64,000 bases of DNA. Origin: Ailanthus altissimus. Taxonomy: Eukaryota > Streptophyta > Magnoliopsida > Sapindales > Simaroubaceae. How positions within the stretch are numbered: the first letter of the stretch is position 1; each line of letters starts with the position of its first letter. The stretch is from positions 17,174,001 to 17,238,000 of the forward strand of contig OX327702.1 of the NCBI GenBank assembly GCA_946807835.1. The letters are read 5' to 3'. A program made the translations under genes and the position numbers. Below are positions 49,124-61,133 of this stretch, piece after piece. A model generated the notes under the pieces. It ran no database searches. It was not told the DNA's origin and was given only the letters and a program-made list of their open reading frames with translations.

Positions 49124-52100
49124 TGATACTTCTATATCATAAAATTAAGTGCAAGCATACTAACCCGACCGACCCCAGAACCCTCTATTGTAGATCTCGG
49201 TAGGCCCCGTCTGACACCCCAACGGAAGTTCCTCAGAGTCTAATTATTAAAACTGAGAAATTTTGCCTGACAAACCCTTTTTAATTCTTACTATTACTGA
49301 CTAAATCTTGAAATACCAGTGAAGATATTTTATTAATTTTTGAAAAGAAAAGACAAAGTGTCCTCTGTTTTTTTGAAAACCAAAAAACACAAAAACCTGC
49401 AATGAAACCACACTTATATTTCAAACAATTTTCTCAACTTTCAAATAAGACCTCCAGTCCTTCCCAATTCAAATTCAAACACAACACAGCAATTTCATTC
49501 CAATCCACAAAAATTAATTTATAACAAAATTAATATACTTATGAAAAGTGAAAAATATCACTATATTACAGAAACTAATTCTCATTTGTTCAAAACATAT
49601 TTACAAGATGCACAAAGTCTATAACTACTATACAGAAAATCAAAAGTTGCTACTCAGCACATTTATATTTACAAAATGATCGTCTGACTTGGCCCACTAA
49701 TCTGCTGTAGGAGAACCAACAACCTGCATACTAAGGCCTGTACTTGGAAAGGATTTTAGAAAAGATGAAACACAGAAAAGGTGAGCTAAATGAGCTCAAT
49801 GGGTGTTTTTAAAATTTCTTATAAAAATAAGATTTTGTATAACTATTAAAATTTGAAAAACTGCCTAAAACATACTTCTCAAACTATTATAAAACTCTAA
49901 AACAATTTTTAAACGTCATATGCTAATAAAATCTTGTCGAGCATTTTAAAAAAAAATAGTTTCTGTAAACAATTGCCAGAATTTATAAAACATAGTAACT
50001 AAACACTGTAAACAATTGCCAAAATATGCAAAACATAGTTACTAACATTGTATATTTAAATACACTGATATATGTTTGGTAAGTCAAAAACTGTTAAAAC
50101 TCTTGCTCGACCATTTTCTTTCTAAACTGCACTAAATGGTAACCCTAAAGCTCTATACTCATGCAATGATTAAACTAGTACCGCACAACATGAGTAGGTC
50201 ACAGGGCGTTTAAACTAGCAACACACACTGTGGCATCTAAAGACATCTCACTAGCTATGCAGTGAATATACTCAGTACACATAGAGCGACTCACTTGATT
50301 CGATAACTCAACTTTTGGGAGTTAGTGACACACCCCCTAATACTTGCCCATGCATACGGGATATACTGGTCGAGTTTTAAACTATCACTACACTGTATAT
50401 TTGAAGGTACCAATGGCCTTTGAAAACTAATTTAATAACTTTAAAACTGTTTCTCAAAACTGAACATAGAAATTTATAATTATAATAGTATACAAAAGCT
50501 ATAAATCATACTTATGTATTTAAGATCACATAAAAACATAAAATTCAAATATGCTAAAATATATTAAACGAAAGATAAATAATTGCAGATTTTCACTCAC
50601 CAAATATTCCAAGCTCAATTATTCTTCGAAAATTTCCCTTCTTTTACCACTATCAGTTTCCTTCACCTACATGCCATATTGGATATTTAAAACCTTTACT
50701 AATGCTAAAATTACACCTAAACTAGTAAGCGCCCTAATTGGCTTACAACGTCCAAATGGACTCCACTTTCCATTTTTCATTTTCATAGCCATTCAATCTT
50801 GTTTAATTCACTATCCAAAGTCATTAAATTGTTTAACACTCTATAAATTCGGTTGGACATAATTGCCCTTTATCTTACCAAGATGGACAATTATGTCCCT
50901 TTTGCTTTAATTGTATTTTTCCATCATCTATATTACAACCAATTGACACAAAGAATCATTCATACACAACAATTGAACCAAAACATAACTCGAACTCTAA
51001 AATCCCTAAAGTGGCCGAAATCACACTTCTTACCAAATAAATTTCTTTTCTCAATTTCTTGTTCCAATGGCATTCAATTCATGTCAATTTGATTCTAATG
51101 CCCTAATAATAATCAATTAGAAGAAGTTTTACATAATTCAAAAATCACTTTTCAAATTAGGGTTTCTTACTTCATTTCCTTGGGTTTTCACTAGTGCAAG
51201 CTTCAATTGATCTTAAGAACTTGTATCTGGCTTGATTTTAACTTGATAATGCATGGAAGATCATGGAATAGCCTTGAAATTTTACTATTGAAACTCTCCA
51301 TCTCTTTGCCGAACTCTTCCTCCCTTGTTCTTAAATGTTTTGCTTTTTCATTTAATGCCAAATTTCTAAACACTTCTTCCTTTTTATAGTGCTCTTCCAA
51401 AAGTCCAATTTGCCCATCAACTAACTCTAAATTTTCGAAATTGTCATTGGTTAGAAATGAGAGTATTTAATTGGCTCATTTCTAACTATTTAGTTAGAAA
51501 AGTCAAAGGAACTAAACTAGGCTTCCAACTTGGCAATCCATCAACTTGTCTCTAATTGGTCCATTTTCTAACACATGGATTGTGTTTCTTAACAAAGGCT
51601 TGATTCATGCATAACACTTATATGAAAATCTATGTGTTAAATTGAAATGTCCTTTTTTCAAGCCAATAGAAAAAATTCTAAACATATTCCAGGACCATCT
51701 GACTCCCCAATCGATTGTGAAATTAGCAATTTAGGTCTAATATCTCTCACTTGCACCATAAAAAACATTTTTAATAGGGTTAAAATCGGGTAACCCTACA
51801 GTTTCTTTATCGCTTTATATCAAAATTTAGGTATCTACACTATTAATAAGGATCAAATATTACATATACACTATCGTAGCAAGTAATAAAGAGATACAAT
51901 AGTCAGATGTCGAACCCATAAGGATAATATCTTATTTTTACCAAGTATTAAAATTATGTCTTTCTAATAATTATTCAGAAAAATCAAAATTTAAGAATCA
52001 AAATTTAAGAATGAATATAAACTAATAACATAATGTCAAGAGATATAAAAAATTACAATATAGAGAAAATCTAGGTTTAATACTATCCTTTAATAAGCTT

Positions 52101-53146
52101 TTTAATGATCAAGACACGAATGTATTCTCAAGCCTCTCCCATAGTCGTGCAAGTATATCTTAATTTACTAATTACCTATATTCCTGTGGTATTTAATAAA
52201 TTAAGATTTATTAAGAACAAGTCTTATTGATCCAACATGCCAATTAGGTATATTTCTATCCTAATTTAAAACTTGTAGATGAAACTTATGTTACCCTATA
52301 ATCATGCATCAAATTATCTAAGTCTAAATATAATGATGCCTATTCCGAGTTTATCAAAATATTACTAAATGAATCACAATATTAGGTAGATATAATGAAG
52401 CATTAAGAAAAAATAATTTGAATAACAAATAACTAAGTTCATTAAATATTGAAAGATATGGCAATTAAGCACAAATATTGAGTTCAAGTATTAACCTTAG
52501 AAAGAAAATTAATTCATGGCTACAAGAGAATTATAGAAAAAATATAAAGAAAAATTGATACAATAAATAGAAAACTGATGTAGAAATCAAATTGCCCTTG
52601 ATTGAATTGCTTAAGATACTCTTGTTGTCGTAGAATGTCATGAATTTCTCTCTATAATTGCTTTAATTGTTCTCTAAGACATGTGTTATATGTCTCTTGA
52701 GTGTCTTGTGTGTTCTCTAAAGGTTGGGAACAAATAGCCTTTTCTAAAGTTTGATTTAAGCTTGAAAACCTCAATTATTGTCGGGTTAGGAATTGCGTGA
52801 TCACTAGAGGGAAATTCTTCTATTGCTGAAGCGATCACAAAATTTCGATGAGGCAAAATTTTGTTATTTAATCAGGTCTTATTTCAGTCTTTCTTGTTTT
52901 GATTATAGTCTTAGCGTTGGAGCAAAAATACTTGTACCGCTAAAGCAAAATTTCATCACTTTTGAATATTTTGCAATTAGGTCTCTAATTTTTGCTATTT
53001 TACATCCTTGCTCCTGTTTTTCATCTTTTTTTGGTCCAAACCCTGTAAATAAATACTAATGCACATAATTAGACATTTATTCTCATAAAAATATAAAAAT
53101 ATCAAGATAAAATAAGAAAAAATAAATGATAAATATGCCCTCATCA
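49124..53146 (-). mobile_element. Antisense gypsy LTR D2, split by insertion E
   Basis: On the minus strand it starts TGATGAGGGCATATTTATCA at 53,146 and ends near 49,124 (plus-strand TGATACTTCTATATC). With insertion E (49,161-51,864) and its duplicated bases removed it is about 1.3 kb. Its minus-strand 3' part (plus-strand AGTAATAAAG, then GTCGAACCCA) matches D1 at 58,139-58,724. No internal region was found, so it is probably a solo LTR. The flanks share only GTG, so the TSD is uncertain. Confidence 0.65.
49161..51864 (-). mobile_element. Insertion E inside D2, Tekay-like LTR (probable)
   Basis: It interrupts D2 after CATAC (49,156-49,160); D2 resumes with TATAC (51,865-51,869), a near TSD. 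Inside, 49,212-51,799 reads, on the minus strand, from TGTAGGGTTACCCG to GGGGTGTCA, the end signature of chromovirus (Tekay/Del) LTRs. There is no coding domain; open stretches such as 50,551-50,862 match nothing. The extra about 50 and 65 bp at the two edges are unexplained. Confidence 0.5.
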
Positions 53147-54070
53147 GTGCGTTCGACAAAAGAGCATCAATCGCTACTATGAGTTATTACCGATTGATCG
53201 ATACTACGAGCTGTTGTCAATTAAGGATGATGATTATCATGTAATTCTTTTAGATCTAGATTATGATGTCATCATTCAATGCCTTTTATACTTGACACTC
53301 AATAGAAGTACTTTGGAAAGTAATGAGCATTAATAGAAATAATTAGAAAGTTCAACATTATTTCATTAGTGCTAAACTCATATTGGTCATACATTTTAGC
53401 ATTTTGACCAAAGATAAAGCCTTTTTTCTCTGCACCATAATTACCAGCCAAAGTATATATGTAGGGAAGGTGATATCACAAATAATCTTCCACAACTTCT
53501 AGATTGAAAAATCCAGCCTCTTCTGCCCTGTAATTATCATAGCCTTCTACACAGAAGAAAGAGTTTAATGGGATTTGACAAAAGAGTTACTGTACCATTC
53601 TTGAGTATTCAACATTGGCATGATATATGGGTCAAAGGTCTAGACATCAGCATTCTTAGGTGGTCAGTAGCTATCACTGGGAAAACATTATCCACTCTAT
53701 GATAGATTACAACACTAACACCTAAGTTACTTATGTTTTAGAATGACTTGCAAGGTCAAAAGTTACCTTCAGGACCAAAAGAGGGAGTTTAGACAACTAC
53801 GAATAGATATACAAGCACACAATAATGGTGTACCCAGTGGATAAAGTACTGAGCATTCTTAGGTGGTCAGTAGCTACCATTGGGAAAACATTATCCACTC
53901 TATAATAGATTACGACACTAACATTTAAGTTACTTCTGTTTTAGAACAACTTGTAAGGTTAAGAGTTATCTTCAGGACCAAAAGAGGGAGTTCAGACAAC
54001 TACGAATGGATATACACGCACACAATAGTGGTGTACCTAAGGGATAAAGTATTGAGCATAATGGATGCAG
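53147..54070 (+). pseudogene. Athila extra ORF region, second part, with 203-bp tandem duplication
   Basis: The interrupted frame of 49,123 continues here (VRSTKEH), then decays quickly. At 53,650 and 53,853 the same 203-bp unit (starting GCATTCTTAGGTGGTCAG) occurs twice in tandem, ending near 54,055. The right edge is the TSD TGCAG of solo LTR A5. Confidence 0.5.
53650..54055 (+). repeat. 203-bp tandem duplication
   Basis: Two adjacent copies (53,650-53,852 and 53,853-54,055) start GCATTCTTAGGTGGTCAGTA and share AAAACATTATCCACTCTAT, AGGACCAAAAGAGGGAGTT and CACACAATA. They differ at roughly one base in ten, so the duplication is not recent. Confidence 0.85.
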
Positions 54071-56248
54071 TGTTAGGAGTTGATTATTCATGGGTGTTTG
54101 CATATAAGGTTTTGTGTTTAACAACAAAATATACATATCTCATACATATAATCACGCAATGGAAGCTTAAAACTTTACAATAAATACAATCATTACATAT
54201 TAAAAGAATTAACAAAAATGAAATTGAGAAATAACCTTTGAAGCCTTTCGATGGAAATTGTTGAAGTCCACCGAATTTAATTTTTGATTAATTTTAGTAA
54301 TCAACAATAGTGGGTTTGATTATCTAGAATGACAGCCTTTGATCCAGTAGAAGTTTAACAACTTAAACTTATGTCCTTGATTTTTTCTTTTGATTAACAC
54401 TTAATCAATAGCTCTTTTGCTAAATTTGTTGTAATGTCTTATGAAAGAAAATTATGAATTCAACAACTTGAATCAATAATCAGAACACAATTTCTCTTTT
54501 CTCTCTTTGTAATGGTTGGCCAAATTTTCAGCAAAATGAAATTTAACAAAACTCATGAATTTAATTACATTTGTCTTATTTATACAAATGAATTTAATTT
54601 CATTTATTACACTTAATTTCAATTTGCATTTAACCTAACCTAATCACAATTAACTCTTAACTCTAGTTAGGTTAAATGAACATTTAAATATTTTAACTAT
54701 AGTTAACACTTAACTCTAGCTAGGTAAAAGAACATTTAAATATTTTAACTATAGTTAACTAACTTAACCATAGTTAAGTTAACTTTTACTTAACCATTAA
54801 CTAAGGTTAACTTAACTTAACCAAATGGTTAACTCTTCACCATAGTTAAACTAGATTATTTATTTAACAATTAAATAAATAAATATTTATTTGAATTATT
54901 TAACAATTAAATAATCATTAAGTAAAATTACATTTATGTCCTTACTAGGTTATCAAGTTAACCTAAAGTGGGTTCCACCATTTAACCATATACTTTAGTT
55001 AACTTAACCTTAGTAAATTGCTAGATTTTATTGTATTAACTATTTAATATGGTACGCTGCCCAAGTGCTCAAAGAGTACATTTCATATTGGGACTCCCTA
55101 AGTCCACGCCCGATTCATCAAATGAAACTATTCCATAAGTCCGTGATTGATGCCCCACGTACACGTTACGGATATTACAAATTAGCGCGTTAGACTATAC
55201 ATGTTGAGGTTACTACATATTCGTATAATCCTTCCGTCAATATATCTTGGATGAGCGGGATATAGATCATTACCATCAAATTCCGATAATTTCATCCATT
55301 ACTTTATCTCTAAATTCGTATCTTAATGAACAACATACGCAAACACTTTTGCTATAATGTTCAAACATGTAGAAAACTCTTTTTCCAGGTTGATTGCTTA
55401 CGCACATAAGACTTTACAAGATATAATCTTAAAGTTTCGGATATACAACCCATCTATGTGAGCTGGCAGATCCCATATCTATGCACACCGAACTCCATGA
55501 GCATCGGACCATACCCAGCGACACGTAGCGGTCAGACCATGAAAAGTCTCTGACATACGTGGAACTAAAGTATGGTGGATCTCCCACAAGCCTATCGTGG
55601 CACTCAGGTCGAAGGACCACAAATACTACTCAACTCGAGAGGACCTTCCTTTGATAGTTTTATAGGATATCTATTAGGGTCCTTATGAGTCTGTTTAGTA
55701 TCCAGTCCTAACTGAATACCTGTATGTCTATATAAGCATCTTCCAAGCTCATGGTTAACTAAGAATAATCATCTGTACAATACAGATATAGACATACACT
55801 AATCTATATTATTGTGTTTCACCGATAGACCCTCATTGGTGAACTTAGATCAAGAACTCTTTATTTGAGAATATACTTACATAATGACATTTCTTAGTAT
55901 CTATTGCAACTCTTTGCAACTATGTCATTACTAGTAGATTCTCAGGTCTTTGTCACATTAGATAAGGTTCTAACTATTTAGATCACGTTGGCTATTATAA
56001 CCTACTAACTCTTAGTAGTGCTAACTCTTAGCATTTATAACTATCAGCATTGCTAACTCTTAACCCTAGTCTAAACTTCTTTAAACCAGATATGAAATTA
56101 TTCAGATCATATATATTGTCTATAATGTTACAAGCTTGATTACCATTTAATAAAGGTTATTAGCGATGTAATAAAATATTCATTGTATAAATATTACAAA
56201 ATAAATATTCATACAAACAGGGATGACACTTAAGTACAAACCCTAACA
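54071..56248 (-). mobile_element. Solo LTR A5 (family A, antisense)
   Basis: Bounded by a perfect TSD, TGCAG (54,066-54,070 and 56,249-56,253), with inverted ends TGTTAGG and CCTAACA. The 2,178 bp body is the family A LTR on the minus strand (core words at about 55,080-55,880). No internal region remains. It separates the Athila extra ORF region from the element's 3' spacer. Confidence 0.88.
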
Positions 56249-56253
56249 TGCAG

Positions 56254-57782
56254 ATGATAAGAGCACATCTTGGGATTGATATGAGATAGCATTTTGTACC
56301 CTTGACTTACCCAGCTCTAGCATCAGCATAGGGTGAGGCTAATAATGATGACATTGGCAATGATTATAACACGTCAGCATGCATAAATGATGACTTAAGA
56401 CTTTAGATCATAATAAGGAAGTGTCGTGTTATAGTATTTTTATCTCTTTTTCTTGCTCACCATGGGGACATGCTTATCTTTAAGTTTGGGAGACAGGAAA
56501 CACATCATTGTTAAACATTTTAGGCTTCTTGCTTTTATCTTCTTAGTTTTTTTTTATTTATTTTATGTTTTCTGTTCTTTTTCAATTATGTTACTTTGTG
56601 TGTTTTTATAGTCAAGTCTTGGGTTGGTAGATTGTGACATGTTAGTGATAAGAAGCAGAAGTATAATTGCCATTAATACAATCTTTATGGAATTATATAT
56701 GTTGTAATTTTTGCATGATGTCTTAGGACAAATTCTGTCTCATTTTGTGATTGTTAGAGCTTTTGAGGACTAGTTTGAATCATATAGTTATTTGCTTACT
56801 TAGAATAATTTTATGCTAAAAAGAACACTTAAGGTTTCAATAAAAACTCTAGAACTTGTTTGAATGTCATCAAGGGAAAATCCTGAGGCATATATAACTA
56901 GGAAAGTTATTTTAGGCCTTATGTGAACCATTTGAGCATTTCATGTCTGCCTTTAGATATTTTACCTCAAGTCACCATCTTTGAGCCTAGTTAACCATTT
57001 TTCCTTATTAACCACAAAAGTACATTTTAGTCAAAATATTTTACCCCTCATAAAACCCATCACACCATAGCATGGCAGGCCTTTAGAACACATTAACAAA
57101 AGATTGGGCCTATAGGATAAGTATAAAAGTGAGGTGAAAAGAAATAATATAGTTTTGTTAACTTAAATAAGATATGAAAGTCTAAGTTTAGGAGAATTTA
57201 CTCAAATAAAATTAAAATTCTCCTAACTTAGAAAGAAAAAACTTCAACAAGGGAAAGAAGGAATTAAGTTTTGGAGAGACTCAAATGGGGATTACTAAGG
57301 TTCAAATAGGTTTAGTATGCTTATAATATGAGATAAATTGAAAAGAATCTACTTATCCTACCCTTACCCTAAGTCTTATATTACAAGCAAAGTAAAGCCT
57401 TAATTAATTCTTGGTTATGTATGTACCTATATTAGTGGAGAGTGATATGAAAAACAAACCTATATAGTATTAAATAAATGAAAATTCATAGAGACCATTT
57501 CCATAACTTGTGTACATAAACTAGTCCAAGTGCATTTGACAAATGATACTAACTACACATATACTCTAAGTAAGTTACTTGTGTGATAGAAGGAGTACTA
57601 GATTGAAATGTTTAAATTTTATGGCATATAAAGTTTACTAAAGGATTTATAGTTAAGGGTAATTTTTGAGAATAATTATTAATGATTTACCAACCTGTTA
57701 TGTGCTTTGCTATGTTAAATTTTAGTTTTTTAGTTATGTCTTTTAGCTCAAGGATGAGCAAGTTAGTAAGTTTCAGGGAGTT
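56254..57782 (+). other. Athila 3' spacer up to the polypurine tract
   Basis: Mostly non-coding. The first 150 bp may still be the end of the extra ORF (IRAHLGIDM). The spacer ends with a purine-rich TTTCAGGGAGTT just before the 3' LTR at 57,783, the expected place of the plus-strand primer. Confidence 0.5.
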
Positions 57783-58138
57783 TGATGAGTGTATTTTGTA
57801 TATATTATTTTGACTCGCTTGACTTAATAATTGCTCAACATATGTATAAATATTTGTCTTTTTATGTATGTTGTAGTTATTTTTTAGATTCAAGTCGTAA
57901 CCTAAGATCTCAAGCTACACCATTGGAGCAAGAATTAGAAGCAAGTTAGTACATACAGGCAATAACATTAGTCACCCAAATTGGTGCTGCCAAATGAACT
58001 TGAGGCCACAAGCCACGGCACTGCTAAACAGCATGGGAAAACCTTTGTTTTTTTTGTTTTTGAAATTTACCTTAATTAGAGTCCATAAATAGAGACTTAA
58101 AAGCCACTATTAAAGGAGAGTGAAGAGGGAGTATTTGA
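57783..58138 (+). mobile_element. 3' LTR of the Athila-lineage element, truncated
   Basis: It starts TGATGAGTGTATTTTGTATA, the standard Athila LTR start, and matches the 5' LTR until about AGAGTGAAGAGGGAG, about 350 of about 1,400 bp. It is cut off by antisense LTR D1; I did not find the remainder in the window. Confidence 0.75.
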
Positions 58139-58724
58139 TGCGATAATTCTATATCTTATAATTGAGTGCAAGTATACACAATCGTATGCAAGTAATAAAG
58201 GAACAAAAAAGTTGAATGTCGAACCCACGGGGATAATGTCTTCTTTTTAACGAAGTACTAAAATTATATCTTTCTAGTAATTATTTAGAAAAGTAAAACT
58301 CTAAGATTGAATTTAGAAAATATAAAAGCAATAACACAACATAAAGAGATTTAGAAGATAGCAATATAGAGAAAACTTAGGGTTAATACTATCTCTTAAT
58401 ATGCTTTCTAATAATTAATCCTCTAATATTTAACTCCCTTAGTTCTTATTATTGATCAAGACACTAATGTATTCACAAGTCTCTCATAAGGTCATGCAAG
58501 TATACCTTAATTTATCAAATACCTATATTTCTATGGTACTTGTAATAAATTGAGATTCATTAAGCTTAAGTCTTATTAATCATACATGCCAATTAGGTAT
58601 ATTCCTATTCTAATTTGAAACTTGTATATGCAACATTGAATATTACTATGCAATCATGCATCAAATTGCCTAGGTCTAAATGTAATAATTTCTCTTCCGA
58701 GTTTATAAAAACTATTACCAATTT
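58139..58724 (-). mobile_element. Antisense gypsy LTR fragment D1
   Basis: It matches the right part of D2 (for example AATAAAGGAACA, then GTCGAACCCACGGGGATAAT, then TATTGATCAAGACAC). It starts with TGATGCGATAATTC at the plus-strand left end, the complement of an LTR 3' terminus, and is lost at 58,724 where a SINE-like fragment begins. Confidence 0.65.
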
Positions 58725-58812
58725 ATTGTCAGAGTGTGTAGGACCCACCAACTCCTTAGTCCACCTGCTGGATGACATCTCAGAGCCATCGGTGTGCCAG
58801 TACATAATTACT
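58725..58812 (-). mobile_element. SINE-like fragment
   Basis: About 88 bp matching the 3' half of the SINE-like pair at 60,962-61,315, on the minus strand: TGTCAGAGTGTGTAGGACCC, then AGTCCACCTGCTGGATGACA. The 5' half with the promoter box is missing. It sits exactly where the D1 similarity ends. Confidence 0.5.
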
Positions 58813-59900
58813 CATAGTAAATTAGCAGTGAATCCCAGTTTGGTATAATTCTAACTCGTCTAATACTAATGAGAATTAGCACATTCTCAGATATAGGCTA
58901 TTTATCATCTTAGTCAAACTAGAAGTATGACTTTGTGCGTCTTCTCATTTGTAAGTTACTTACTCTATATTTAAGAAATTTATCCTTCGTACCCTCAAAG
59001 TACCTTAGGATATGTTTGACTACCATCTAGTGTCAGTCATCTGAATCATACTAGACTCGGCTTGTAACTCTTACAGCCAAACTGATCTCAGGTCTCAAAT
59101 ATATCATAACATACATCAATCTCAGAAGAGCTGATATATCTGGTGTTTTAGACACTATAACTCTCCCATCTTCCATCTGAAGAGACATTGTTCTCGAAAG
59201 ATGAACACTAGGTCTATTGATGTGAAATGATTTGGGAGAGTTCTATCAGCTTCTTAGCTCTATCTCTATAAAGCTTTATACTTAGTATGAATAAAGCCTC
59301 TCTCAAATCCTTTATGGAGAAATACTTACGAATTACTTCTGACCAATTAAAACATACTGACATCATTTTTAATAACCAGTATATGATCAACAAAGAGCAT
59401 CAAGAAGACTATTATACTTCCACTGACATTTTATGCACACTAGACCAAAAGTCTGGCTAGACGTAAAATCTTCAGGCTATTCTATGAATATCTCTAACTT
59501 GAGGTATCCATTCAAAAATGCCGTTCTTACATCGATATGCCAAACCTCAAGTCACAATATGCTGCAAGAGCCAATAACATACTAATCGACTTTAGCATCA
59601 ATATTGGTCCAAAGGTTTCTTCTTATTTGATCCCAGATCATTAAAGATTACATTTCTAGAACCAATACAGGGCCTAGAAGGTCTTTACCTTCTATCTGGC
59701 TCCCACCACCCCTTTGTAAACTCTTTACAACCAATGAAGACATTTTTTATGGGTAGCTTTACCAAGTCCCAAACTTGTTCTTGATGCACATAGTCAATTT
59801 TGTTTTCATGGCATTTTGCCGATTCTTAAATCGATATCTAACATCGACTCCATATAGGTCAAGGATGATTTTCTTCTACCAAAAAAACTTCAAGTTCACC
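58813..59900 (-). pseudogene. Copia reverse transcriptase relic, minus strand
   Basis: Reading leftward from about 59,860: KIDYVHQEQVWDLVKLP, then KNGIFEWIPQVRDI, then SIKLYRDRAKKLIELSQ at about 59,270 and LMYVMIYLRPEISLAVRVTS at about 59,110, then VVKHILRYFEGTK near 59,010. This is the order of a copia RT close in type to C1. The active site at 59,394-59,383 reads FVDH instead of YVDD. Stops are frequent. RNase H is not clearly present between 58,813 and 58,990. Confidence 0.75.
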
Positions 59901-60961
59901 TTCAGGCAACAACCATACCTAAAAGGTGACCTAGACATCCTTTCTGACCCAAGTCTTAACTTACTTAAAATACGGCTTCCTTCCTTTCTTAATCTCATAC
60001 AGAATGGAAAAAACAGCTTCTGATGGAACGTTTTAAATCATAGGTATACTAATTATATATATTTGATTTAAAACATCCTCCTGCTTCTTTACATAATTTC
60101 GGTAATCTCTCAAATGAGAAGACAATAGTTTAAATTCTCTTAAACTATACAACGGAAAGTAGATCCCATTAAAATTTACTTGAGCCTCACGCTGTAGCAA
60201 TATTGACCTTTGTAAACCTAACAGGTAGACAACATTTATTAATTGCATCTCATGCAACTCTTACCCCTTGATCATGAATACACCTTATGCTCACGCTGTA
60301 GTAATATTAGGTAAGTGTATTCCAGATTAACTTGTCAATAATCAAATATATGCTACCGATACTACCTTTATACTGTAGTAATATTCGGCAATACTTTCGC
60401 ATAAATTTACCTCATCTCATGTTTAACCGATATAGTCCAAGCCCAACTGACCAAGTCCCTCACACTGTAGCAAATATTAAAAAAAGGTCGACGTGACTCG
60501 TCTAACACCATATTGACAAGATGGATCAAAATAAAACATTATCTCATAATATAATATTCTTTAATCTGATTAAGAGTTAATCCCGTGCTGAATATCGGGC
60601 TATTATTCTAGCTCACCATGCCTACCGTGTTGGTGACTATAACTGCCATCGAGTTGGTCTCTATGCAGACTTCGAAGAAATACGTGTATAACGTTACACG
60701 TTAAGGTGAGTTCTCTACCCTACTAATATATTAATGTGATTAATATATTTTATTTATTGTGTTCACTTGAACAATAGCACATAAATAGTATTTTATACTG
60801 TTTGCAGCTACAATATTTTTGAATAGTATTTCAAAATTAATTTTGCATGTACAGATTTATGAGATGTAGTGATAAAATTTATCAATCTACATTATAAATT
60901 GGCGTTTATGAGATGTAGTGATAAAGAGTTATCAGTCTGCAGTATAAATCAGGATTAATTG
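59901..60961. other. Non-coding region with repeated CTGTAG words
   Basis: Upstream of the copia relic no integrase was recognised. The word CTGTAGYAATATT occurs at 60,192, 60,296, 60,373 and (with one extra A) 60,465. A 49-bp tandem pair lies at 60,856-60,953. The sequence may be LTR or leader of an element I cannot name. Confidence 0.45.
60856..60953 (+). repeat. 49-bp tandem duplication
   Basis: TTTATGAGATGTAGTGATAA starts at 60,856 and again at 60,905, each followed by a TTATCARTCTRCARTATAAAT-like end. The second copy is slightly diverged. Confidence 0.8.
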
Positions 60962-61123
60962 TTTTTGTAAGAGTGTGTGGAGCCAATCCAACACCTTGGG
61001 TCCACCAGGATATCAACTGGCGCACCACTCACACCTCCTACAGGTAACCTATGCCCCCAACCAATGTTGAACCTGGGATCTCGTCCCTTATAAGACTTTA
61101 AGGTTCAATGGTTGTACCCATCA
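60962..61123 (-). mobile_element. SINE-like element, left arm of inverted pair
   Basis: On the minus strand it starts TGATGGGTACAACC at 61,123, contains CCCAGGTTCAACATTGG (a Pol III box B-like GGTTCAA word), and ends CACACACTCTTACAAAAA. It is the inverted counterpart of 61,134-61,315; the two heads are separated by 10 bp. The tRNA-derived SINE assignment rests on size, box B and the recurring 3' end. Confidence 0.55.
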
Positions 61124-61133
61124 GGCTGGCAGC

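Larger units (their letters stand above)
41080..58138 (+). mobile_element. Athila-lineage Ty3/gypsy element
   Basis: The element runs 5' LTR, Asp-type primer site, gag, protease, RT, RNase H, integrase, a long spacer with an additional ORF, polypurine tract, and 3' LTR cut off at 58,138. It is inflated by LTR D2 with insertion E (49,124-53,146) and solo LTR A5 (54,071-56,248). Removing these gives about 10.8 kb, a normal Athila size. RT, RNase H and integrase follow the Athila sequence pattern closely, but all frames carry stops. Confidence 0.8.

Noticed and set aside
50551..50862. 103-codon plus-strand open stretch
   Set aside because: It lies inside insertion E, which looks like a non-coding LTR; the translation has no domain.
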